Made by a program: the position numbers and the translations under genes
Shown here: piece after piece, positions 1-4,991 of the stretch
Position numbering within the stretch: the stretch's first letter is position 1
Layout of the letters: every line of letters starts with the position of its first letter
Origin: an uncultured Eubacteriales bacterium
GTDB lineage: Bacteria; Bacillota; Clostridia; Oscillospirales; Oscillospiraceae
NCBI GenBank assembly: GCA_900554275.1
Contig: USGS01000043.1
Span: 1-12,878 of the forward strand
Length of the DNA: 12,878 nt
Reading direction: 5' to 3'
Notes under the pieces: model-generated
Told to the model about the DNA's origin: nothing
Databases searched by the model: none
The model's input: only the letters and a program-made list of their open reading frames with translations

Positions 1-153
1 CGGATCGTTTTGTGCGCCTGTAAAGCAGAAATACAATGTGCCGTTTATCTGCACCTCAGGCGGCGGATCATTTTTCGGACGGCAGGATACCAGTGTAGCC
101 ACAGACAGTATCAACGCGATGACAAAAATCTGTGCAAAAAAGTATTTCCTCAT
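1..153 (-). CDS. Putative lipoprotein, 3' end beyond window
   Basis: Only the first 51 codons are in the window. The protein begins MRKYFF, continues with a hydrophobic stretch to about residue 20, and reaches a lipobox L21-V-S-C24, so it should be exported and lipid-anchored at Cys24. The mature start is RPKNDPPPEVQINGTLYFC, with no recognisable family. The ATG shares its A with the TAA of the upstream gene (TAATG), which indicates translational coupling and one transcript from the promoter at 789-817. No separate strong ribosome site is needed or obvious. The function is unknown; the shared export of both products suggests an envelope-associated pair. Confidence 0.65.
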   Translation of the reverse strand, partial: MRKYFFAQIFVIALILSVATLVSCRPKNDPPPEVQINGTLYFCFTGAQNDP

Positions 154-732
154 TAGTAAAGTGCCTCATCCCACACTGTATAAGTATATCCCCACGCAAC
201 ATAGGTGAAATTTGTCGATGATGACGAAACAGAAACGTTCGCGGTCAACTGGACATCATACAAAGGCCCATTCAGGCCAATAGCCCTGTCCTCCCCGCAA
301 TAAATAAGAGACTCACCGTAGGTGTGGAGCGTAAATGGTTCTCCGGATAAAAGCGCATCCGAAATAGTGGGTAAACGTGAAGGGGTAAAGCTGGAGGCAA
401 ATTCACCATTTGCGTACGTAACAACCAGCACCCCTCGGCATTTCCCATCTAAAAACAGGAAATAAATTCTGTTATATGGGTCATCATCGCTCAAAATCTC
501 ATAGCCTTGGGAGTAAGCAGCTTGTGCGCCGGGTGCGACATCCTCACCTAAATCAACGACATTGAGAAATTGGGCTTTCATCTCGGCTACATAGGCTTCA
601 AGTTCTTGAGTTGAGAAAAGTGCGGTATTACCGGTCTCGCTGCCGCCATCTACATTGGCAGCGAATACCACAGGTGCGTTGGACAGCATTAGTACGACGG
701 AAAAAAAGCATTGCGAAAATTTTCTTTTTCAT
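153..732 (-). pseudogene. Secreted protein gene with signal-peptide frameshift
   Basis: The ATG at 732 has an excellent ribosome site (AAGGAGG, 741-747) and starts MKKKIFAML, a typical signal peptide. A run of seven T in the coding strand (701-707) then throws it out of frame. With six T the reading continues FSVVLMLSNAPVVFAAN and joins the long frame, giving a 192-residue protein with a signal peptide cleaved near VFA-A. As written, the long frame is open only from the internal ATG at 689 (178 residues), which lacks both a ribosome site and a signal peptide. The mature part is acidic and Ser/Tyr-rich at the C-terminus, with two cysteines (DGKCRG, LIYCGE). I do not recognise a family. The rest of the frame is intact, so this is a recent mutation, a phase-variable tract or a sequencing indel rather than old decay. 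Confidence 0.7.
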
Positions 733-788
733 GTTGTTGTCCTCCTTATCCTTGTGGTTTTGTTGCTGCGGTATTGCAGTCTAATAAA

Positions 789-817
789 AATGTACAGGAA
801 ATATGGTGGTTTGTCAA
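789..817 (-). promoter_or_regulatory. Sigma-A promoter of the secreted-protein/lipoprotein pair
   Basis: On the minus strand a perfect TTGACA (812-817) is followed after 17 bp by TACATT (789-794, 4 of 6). Transcription should start near 782, leaving a leader of about 50 nt before the ATG at 732. Confidence 0.65.
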
Positions 818-838
818 TAGGATCAGATTAGAGGTTAG

Positions 839-868
839 AAAAAGGACCGCCCGCAGGCGGTCCTTTTC
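839..868 (-). terminator. Rho-independent terminator after gdhA
   Basis: A perfect 12-bp stem, AAAAGGACCGCC (840-851) with GGCGGTCCTTTT (856-867), encloses the loop CGCA. It has A/T tracts on both sides, so it can work in both directions. It lies 25 bp past the gdhA stop and also separates gdhA from the promoter at 789-817. The core stem closely resembles the terminators at 3959-3990 and 4398-4427. Confidence 0.85.
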
Positions 869-892
869 TATTTGATTAAGGGGAATTTCGGC

Positions 893-2245
893 TTAGAAGC
901 AGCCCTGCTCCATCATCGCCTCAGCGACCTTCTTGAAGCCGGCAATGTTTGCGCCAGCCACCAGATCGTAACCCAGGCCGTACTCGGCAGCAGCCTCGGC
1001 GGAGACCTTGTGGATGTTCTCCATCATCTTGTGCAGCTGATGGTCAACTTCCTCAGCGGTCCAAACCAGACGCTCGGAGTTCTGCGCCATCTCCAGAGCG
1101 GAGACGCCCACGCCGCCGGCGTTGACAGCCTTGGAGGGAGCAACGATGATGCCCTTCTGCTGACGCAGGAAGTTCAGAGCGTCGTTGGTGGTGGGCATAT
1201 TGGCGACCTCGATGTAGTACTTCACGCCGGAAGCAGCGATCTTCTCAGCGGACTCCATCTTGACGTCGTTCTGCATAGCGGCGGGCATGTACACGTCAAC
1301 ATCCTTGACGCCCCAGCACTTCTCGCCGGCGACGAACTCGCAGCCGAACTTGTCGGCATAGGGCTTGCAGTGCATAGGATCCTTCGCGCGCATCTCCAGG
1401 ATGAAGTTCAGCTTCTCGTCGGTGATCACGCCGTCGGGATCGTGAACGTAACCGTCAGGACCGGCGAAGTAAGTGACCTTCGCGCCCAGCTGAGCGGCCT
1501 TCTTCATGATGCCCCAGCCCACGTTGCCGTAACCGGAAATAGCGATGCGCTTGCCCTCGATGGTGTCGTTCTCGTGCTTCAGCACTTCCTGCAGATAGTA
1601 CATAGCGCCGTAGCCGGTGGCCTCGGGACGGATCAGAGAACCGCCGTAGCTCAGACCCTTACCGGTCAGAACGCCGTTCTCCCACACGCCCTTCAGGCGG
1701 CGGTACTGGCCATACAGATAGCCGATCTCGCGGCCACCCACGCCCATGTCACCGGCGGGAACGTCGATGTCGGGCCCAATGTAGCGATACAGAGCGGTCA
1801 TAAAGCTCTGGCAGAAACGCATGACCTCAGCGTCGGACTTGCCGGCGGGATCAAAGTCAGAACCGCCCTTGGCGCCGCCGATGGGCAGGCCGGTCAGGCT
1901 GTTCTTGAAGGTCTGCTCAAAGCCCAGGAACTTGATGATGCCCTCATACACGTTCTTCTGGAAGCGCAGGCCGCCCTTGTAGGGGCCGATAGCGCCGTTG
2001 AACTGGCAGCGCCAGCCTCGGTTGGTGTGCCACTGACCGTTATCGTCGCACCACACAACGCGGAAGGTGAACATACGCTCAGGCTCGACCATGCGGCCCA
2101 GCAGATCCACCTTCTCGTACTCGGGATGCTTCTCGATGACGGGCTCCAGAGAGGACAGAACTTCCTCAACGGTCTGCACGAACTCGGGCTCGTTGCCATG
2201 CTTGGTCTTTACGCTCTCCAGAACGCTGGCCAGATAAGCATTCAT
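893..2245 (-). CDS. gdhA: Glutamate dehydrogenase (hexameric, class I)
   Basis: The enzyme interconverts glutamate and 2-oxoglutarate plus ammonium with a nicotinamide cofactor in the cytoplasm. At 450 residues it has the usual length of the small hexameric family. Substrate and catalytic residues sit in GPYKGGLRF (K90), FKNSL (K114), GGAKGGSDF (K126) and VPAGDMGVG (D166), one position later than the numbering I recall for the Clostridium symbiosum enzyme (K89, K113, K125, D165). The Rossmann loop SGYGNVGWG is at about 237-245, and APSKAVNAGGV is near the C-terminal part of the active site. The segment FAGPDGY at about 263-269 resembles the NAD-dependent C. symbiosum enzyme more than typical NADP enzymes, so the cofactor should not be taken as NADP. 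The ribosome site TAGGAGG (2254-2260) is 8 nt before the ATG. The gene is monocistronic between its own promoter (2326-2354) and terminator (839-868). Confidence 0.97.
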   Translation of the reverse strand: MNAYLASVLESVKTKHGNEPEFVQTVEEVLSSLEPVIEKHPEYEKVDLLGRMVEPERMFTFRVVWCDDNGQWHTNRGWRCQFNGAIGPYKGGLRFQKNVYEGIIKFLGFEQTFKNSLTGLPIGGAKGGSDFDPAGKSDAEVMRFCQSFMTALYRYIGPDIDVPAGDMGVGGREIGYLYGQYRRLKGVWENGVLTGKGLSYGGSLIRPEATGYGAMYYLQEVLKHENDTIEGKRIAISGYGNVGWGIMKKAAQLGAKVTYFAGPDGYVHDPDGVITDEKLNFILEMRAKDPMHCKPYADKFGCEFVAGEKCWGVKDVDVYMPAAMQNDVKMESAEKIAASGVKYYIEVANMPTTNDALNFLRQQKGIIVAPSKAVNAGGVGVSALEMAQNSERLVWTAEEVDHQLHKMMENIHKVSAEAAAEYGLGYDLVAGANIAGFKKVAEAMMEQGCF

Positions 2246-2325
2246 ATTAAATTCCTCCTAATAAATTGTTCCGCAGTCGTATGAGATGTGCTTCATCGCA
2301 GACGACCCACACGCTACCAATATTG

Positions 2326-2354
2326 ATGATAACACCATTCCGTAGAATTCTCAA
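2326..2354 (-). promoter_or_regulatory. Promoter of gdhA
   Basis: The minus strand shows TTGAGA (2349-2354), a 17-bp spacer and TATCAT (2326-2331), each 5 of 6 matches to the sigma-A consensus. The predicted start is near 2319, giving a leader of about 74 nt. A weak stem (GTCGT with ACGAC, inner GATG with CATC) lies at about 2277-2306. I see no known riboswitch in this leader. Confidence 0.7.
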
Positions 2355-2570
2355 GTGAAATTCAGCCAATTCTTCCTCGCAAAACCACAAAACTTCTTGC
2401 TCCGTTTTTGTGCAATTTGGCGAAATGCGCCGCAGAAGAAAAAACTCCGGCAAAAGGCATATTTATACAAAAACGCCCGTGCTTTTGCACTTTAAACCAC
2501 ACCGCGCTTTCCCCCATAAAATTCTCCTCCCCGCCGTGTCCATCCCCTCCGGAAATCTTCCCGGCAGGGG
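2355..2570. other. Intergenic DNA between the gdhA and transporter promoters
   Basis: This stretch between two divergent transcription units carries no convincing gene or RNA. It is A-rich on the left and pyrimidine-rich on the right, with lower GC than its flanks. The open frames crossing it lack ribosome sites and overlap the gdhA promoter. I see only small, unremarkable inverted repeats such as GGAA-ATC-TTCC. Confidence 0.5.
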
Positions 2571-2599
2571 TAGATTTTTTCTTTTTGCCGGTATATAAT
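2571..2599 (+). promoter_or_regulatory. Probable promoter of the EamA transporter
   Basis: A perfect TATAAT (2594-2599) stands 65 bp before the ATG. The hexamer 17 bp upstream (TAGATT, 2571-2576) is a poor -35 match, so the call rests on the -10 element and its position. Confidence 0.45.
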
Positions 2600-2663
2600 G
2601 TGGTTTTGTGGTCTGTCCGCCGATACGGGCAGAAATCTGTGCCATCGTAAGGAGAGAACCGCC

Positions 2664-3557
2664 ATGTCCGCCTCACAGAAGATCATGGGCCATGTGTACG
2701 CCATTTTCACCATACTGGTCTGGGGCAGCTGCTTCGTCCTGACCAAGGAGCTGCTCACCGCCTATACCGCCGTGCAGATCATCCCCCTGCGGATGGGTCT
2801 GGCCTATCTGACGCTGTGGGTGCTGCGTCCCAAAACGCTGAAGCTCCCTTGGAAGGACGAGCTGATGTTCATCCTCATCGGCATCACCGGCGGCAGCTTC
2901 TACTTCTTCCTGCAAAACACCGCCCTGACCTACACCTATGCCGCCAACGTCAGCATCATCGTGGCCCTCTCCCCTATCCTGACGGTGATCCTGGCCCAGC
3001 TCTTCTCCCGCAGCGGCGAGCGGCTGGGCAAATTCGTCTACATCGGCGCGGTCATCGCCATCGCCGGCGTGGTGCTGGTGGTGCTCAACGGCCAGCTGTC
3101 CTTCCACCTGAACCCCCTGGGCGACCTGATCGCCCTGGCGGCGGCTCTGATGTGGGCGGTGTACTCCATCCTCATCAAGAAATACACCGAGCAGTACGAC
3201 AACTTTCTTGTCACCCGCCGCGTCATGCTGTGGGCCTTCGTCACCGCCGTGCCGCTGATGCTGCTGACGGACGGTATGCCCGACCTGACGCCCCTGTTCA
3301 CCACCCCCCGTATCCTGCTGAGCTGGCTGTTCCTGGGCGTGTTCGGCAACGCGGTGTGCTTCGCCATCTGGAACATCGCCTTCAAGCGGCTGGGCGTGGT
3401 CATCACCAACAACTACCTGTACGCCTCCCCCTTCGTCACGCTGGCGGTGGGCTATTTAGTGCTGGACGAGCAGATCACCGTCATGAGCGTCATCGGCGCG
3501 GTGCTGATCACCGTCGGTGTCATCGTAGCGCTGAAAAAGCCAAAGGGAACCGCCTGA
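2664..3557 (+). CDS. EamA/DMT-family membrane transporter
   Basis: The 297-residue protein is almost entirely hydrophobic, with about ten membrane helices arranged as two EamA repeats (about 9-141 and 153-290), the size and layout of drug/metabolite transporters. The first helix contains the typical ILVWGSCFVLTKELL, and the second repeat opens with GDLIALAAALMWAVYSILIKK. The family exports or imports small metabolites such as amino acids; the substrate cannot be read from sequence. The start at 2664 is chosen because AAGGAGAG (2649-2656) precedes it, while the frame extended upstream to 2598 overlaps the -10 element and has no ribosome site. It is alone in its transcription unit; the 15-bp hairpin at 3799-3832 may be where it ends. 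The divergent neighbour gdhA suggests, but does not show, a link to nitrogen metabolism. Confidence 0.9.
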   Translation: MSASQKIMGHVYAIFTILVWGSCFVLTKELLTAYTAVQIIPLRMGLAYLTLWVLRPKTLKLPWKDELMFILIGITGGSFYFFLQNTALTYTYAANVSIIVALSPILTVILAQLFSRSGERLGKFVYIGAVIAIAGVVLVVLNGQLSFHLNPLGDLIALAAALMWAVYSILIKKYTEQYDNFLVTRRVMLWAFVTAVPLMLLTDGMPDLTPLFTTPRILLSWLFLGVFGNAVCFAIWNIAFKRLGVVITNNYLYASPFVTLAVGYLVLDEQITVMSVIGAVLITVGVIVALKKPKGTA

Positions 3558-3605
3558 CCGTCCGCATCTCCGCCTATCGCACCCGCACGTTGCCCTTGTC
3601 CTGTC

Positions 3606-3638
3606 ATTGCGAGCCAGTGCTCACACTGGCGCGGCAAT
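3606..3638. repeat. REP-like imperfect inverted repeat
   Basis: ATTGC (3606-3610) and GCCAGTG (3613-3619) pair with CACTGGC (3624-3630) and GCAAT (3634-3638) around the loop CTCA, with an asymmetric internal loop (GA opposite GCG). The outline CATTGCGAGC...GGCAATCC matches, from memory, a type of intergenic repeat seen in many bacterial genomes including gut Clostridia. Confidence 0.65.
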
Positions 3639-3736
3639 CCGTTCTCTTTTGTCTCCGACGGTCTCTTTTCTTTCAGCAGCGCAAAGGACATTCCGCGCCC
3701 CGGCGCGGGTCACTTTTGGCCAAAGGCCGCCACCTA

Positions 3737-3793
3737 CCTTTGCCGCTTCGCGGCAAAGGCGCGATTTGATAATCGCCCCCTCCCTTCGGAGGG
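3737..3793. repeat. Three tandem short hairpins
   Basis: Three perfect stems follow one another almost without spacer: CCTTTGCCGC/GCGGCAAAGG with loop TTC (3737-3759), GCGATT/AATCGC with loop TGAT (3761-3776), and CCCTCC/GGAGGG with loop CTTC (3778-3793). None has a T tract, so they are not simple terminators. Confidence 0.65.
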
Positions 3794-3798
3794 TGTTT

Positions 3799-3832
3799 CC
3801 AAAGAGGGAGGGCCGCAGCCCTCCCTCTTTGG
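3799..3832. repeat. 15-bp perfect inverted repeat
   Basis: CCAAAGAGGGAGGGC (3799-3813) is exactly complementary to the segment at 3818-3832 around the loop CGCA. It is very stable but not followed by a T run (TCGTTTCA follows). It could stop or stabilise the transporter mRNA. Confidence 0.7.
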
Positions 3833-3856
3833 TCGTTTCAAGGGGATTGGATTTTT

Positions 3857-3890
3857 AAGGAAAGGGGGAAATCGAAATCCCCCTTTTCTT
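3857..3890. repeat. Long inverted repeat with one G-T pair
   Basis: AAGGAAAGGGGG (3857-3868) pairs with CCCCCTTTTCTT (3879-3890); the only imperfection is one G-T pair. The 10-nt interior (AAATCGAAAT) can add one A-T pair. Confidence 0.6.
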
Positions 3891-3902
3891 AAACCGTTCT
3901 TT

Positions 3903-3936
3903 GGTTACTTTCTTTCGTCAAGGAAAGAAAGTAACC
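3903..3936. repeat. 14-bp perfect inverted repeat
   Basis: GGTTACTTTCTTTC (3903-3916) is exactly complementary to GAAAGAAAGTAACC (3923-3936) around a 6-nt loop GTCAAG. It has no T tract. The terminal-inverted-repeat look would fit the end of a small non-autonomous element. Confidence 0.65.
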
Positions 3937-3958
3937 CGTGGAGACATGGTCAGAGAGC

Positions 3959-3990
3959 AAAAAAGAACCGCCCGCAGGCGGTTCTTTTTT
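3959..3990 (-). terminator. Terminator overlapping the XRE gene stop
   Basis: A perfect 14-bp stem AAAAAAGAACCGCC (3959-3972) with GGCGGTTCTTTTTT (3977-3990), loop CGCA, carries A/T tracts on both sides and can act in both directions. Its right arm reaches into the stop codon of the XRE gene (3989-3991). Confidence 0.85.
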
Positions 3991-4231
3991 ACTTGATCTC
4001 CTGCTCCAGCCCGTCAAACACCTCCGCGCTGAAGAACTCTCCCAGCGTTATATCCAACCCGTCACACAGCATTTTGATGGTCAGCAGCTTGGGATTTTGG
4101 CTCTTGCCGTACAGGATATTCTTCACGCTGGACGGCGGCAGCGCACTGACTGTCGCCAGCTTGTTGATGGTCATGCTCCGCTGCTCGCACAGCTGTAAAA
4201 TGCGGTCGCGCACCGCTTCTGCCGTGGTCAT
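3989..4231 (-). CDS. Small XRE-type helix-turn-helix regulator
   Basis: An 80-residue cytoplasmic protein that is little more than one DNA-binding domain. The helix-turn-helix is at about 21-42 (TINKLATVSALPPSSVKNIL), followed by the typical tail SQNPKLLTIKMLCDGLDITLGEFF, where the second half of the XRE fold packs. There is no effector or peptidase domain. The start at 4231 follows a purine-rich site GGGAGGGG about 7 nt upstream. It is monocistronic, with a strong terminator directly at its stop. Paired direct repeats around its promoter (4287-4318) are candidate binding sites, so it probably regulates itself. It lies just beyond the terminator of the khpA operon and beside the hairpin mosaic. 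Its target genes are not evident. Confidence 0.85.
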   Translation of the reverse strand: MTTAEAVRDRILQLCEQRSMTINKLATVSALPPSSVKNILYGKSQNPKLLTIKMLCDGLDITLGEFFSAEVFDGLEQEIK

Positions 4232-4282
4232 AAGCGCCCCTCCCGGATACTTTTTCTTAAAGAATACCCGAAAGCTCTTGCA

Positions 4283-4318
4283 TTTATAGGCTATGCGTGC
4301 TACTATTAGGCTATGCGT
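4283..4318 (-). promoter_or_regulatory. XRE gene promoter with paired direct repeats
   Basis: On the plus strand TAGGCTATGCGT occurs twice, at 4287-4298 and 4307-4318, exactly 20 bp (two helical turns) apart. Read on the minus strand, a -10 TATAAA (4283-4288) abuts the first copy, and the second copy covers the -35 position, where there is no good consensus. The layout suits an operator bound by the small regulator downstream. That it does so is inference. Confidence 0.55.
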
Positions 4319-4338
4319 AGACCATTTGTCCCCCTTTT

Positions 4339-4387
4339 GCTCCGCCGCCTCCTCCGCGTCCTCCCCCGGCGCGCTCGGCGGCGGAGC
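4339..4387. repeat. GC-rich inverted repeat with a 29-nt loop
   Basis: GCTCCGCCGC (4339-4348) is complementary to GCGGCGGAGC (4378-4387) across a C-rich interior. It lies between the XRE promoter and the terminator of the ribosomal operon, with no coding frame of its own. Confidence 0.4.
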
Positions 4388-4397
4388 GATTTAAGCA

Positions 4398-4427
4398 AAA
4401 AAGAACCGCCCTCGGGCGGTTCTTTTT
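4398..4427 (-). terminator. Terminator of the ylxM-ffh-rpsP-khpA operon
   Basis: AAAAAGAACCGCC (4398-4410) pairs perfectly with GGCGGTTCTTTTT (4415-4427) around the loop CTCG, with A/T tracts on both sides. It follows the khpA stop by 6 bp, showing that the operon ends here. Confidence 0.9.
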
Positions 4428-4433
4428 CTGTTC

Positions 4434-4664
4434 TCAGTCAACAATATCCACCGAGACCTTAGCGCCGGTGCGCTGGGCGTAGGACCGAACGACAGTGCGG
4501 ATCTCCTTGGCGATGCGTCCCTGTCTGCCGATGACCTTACCCATGTCCTCCGGGGCGACGCGGAGCTGCAGCGTCAGCTCATCGCCGTTCTCCACCTCGG
4601 TCACAGTCACCTGCTCCGGGTGCTCCACCAGGTTCTGGGCGATATACAGCAGCAAATCCTTCAT
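4434..4664 (-). CDS. khpA: KhpA-type KH-domain RNA-binding protein
   Basis: A 76-residue single KH domain, the usual length for KhpA (YlqC). The RNA-contacting GxxG loop is GRQG at 46-49 in the segment MGKVIGRQGRIAKEI. In other Firmicutes KhpA pairs with KhpB/Jag and binds many RNAs, affecting cell division and envelope synthesis. It sits 15 bp after rpsP, the usual position of this gene, and is the last gene before a terminator. The ribosome site is modest (GAGG in the short gap), suggesting partial coupling to rpsP. Confidence 0.95.
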   Translation of the reverse strand: MKDLLLYIAQNLVEHPEQVTVTEVENGDELTLQLRVAPEDMGKVIGRQGRIAKEIRTVVRSYAQRTGAKVSVDIVD

Positions 4665-4679
4665 TGGCTTTGCCTCGAC

Positions 4680-4919
4680 TTACAGTACGTCGACCTTCTT
4701 CAGCAGAGCGCGAACGGTGTCAGTGGGCTGAGCGCCGGTCTTGATCCACTCACGGGCGCGGTCGGCATCGATGCTGATCTTGGCGGGGGAGACGCAGGGA
4801 TCATACGTGCCGATCTCCTCGATAAAGCGGCCATCGCGGGGATAGCGGGAGTCCGCCACGACCACGCGGTAGTAAGGAGCCTTCTTCGCACCCATTCTTC
4901 TCAGACGAATTTTGACCAT
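4680..4919 (-). CDS. rpsP: 30S ribosomal protein S16
   Basis: A 79-residue basic protein with the S16 signature at its N-terminus (MVKIRLRRMGAKKAPYYRVV, then ADSRYPRDGRFIEEIGTYDP) and the helix around DADRAREWIKTGAQPTDTV. S16 binds 16S rRNA early in 30S assembly. A ribosome site GGAGG lies about 9 nt before the ATG. The gap to ffh upstream is 72 bp and AT-rich, so some extra rpsP transcription could start there, but I see no strong promoter. Confidence 0.98.
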   Translation of the reverse strand: MVKIRLRRMGAKKAPYYRVVVADSRYPRDGRFIEEIGTYDPCVSPAKISIDADRAREWIKTGAQPTDTVRALLKKVDVL

Positions 4920-4991
4920 TGTAGTGTTCCTCCATGTAAAATAAGTAATTTTTTATATCTGTTAAATGCTTCTGCACTTACACACTGTCGT

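Larger units (their letters stand above)
3558..3958. repeat. Hairpin-dense intergenic mosaic
   Basis: About 400 bp without a supportable gene, filled with consecutive inverted repeats: at 3606-3638, 3693-3708, 3715-3724 (palindrome TTTGGCCAAA), 3737-3759, 3761-3776, 3778-3793, 3799-3832, 3857-3890 and 3903-3936. Nearly every stem is perfect or close to it. Loops are short (TTC, TGAT, CTTC, CGCA). This is the look of REP/MITE-like dispersed elements that have accumulated in one intergenic site. The larger units are listed separately. Open frames crossing it are by-products of the repeats and lack ribosome sites. Confidence 0.75.

Noticed and set aside
872..2284. A 470-codon open frame on the plus strand, antisense to gdhA
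   Set aside because: It is the mirror of the GC3-biased gdhA frame, has low-complexity Leu/His/Val-rich sequence, no ribosome site and no domain; gdhA itself is certain.
2260..2320. Possible riboswitch or T-box in the gdhA leader
   Set aside because: The leader is only about 74 nt, with one weak stem and no recognised aptamer or antiterminator motif.
2247..2453. A 68-codon minus-strand frame ending just before the gdhA start
   Set aside because: It starts with TTG without a ribosome site and covers the good gdhA promoter (2326-2354) and its leader, so it would not be on the gdhA transcript as a whole.
2816..3769. A 317-codon plus-strand frame overlapping the transporter
   Set aside because: It is a +2 frame of the transporter gene, rich in Pro, Arg and His, and runs into the hairpin mosaic; the EamA protein in the other frame is clear.
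3606..3936. Possible CRISPR array in the repeat-rich region
   Set aside because: The hairpins differ in sequence and there is no repeat-spacer periodicity; no cas genes are nearby.
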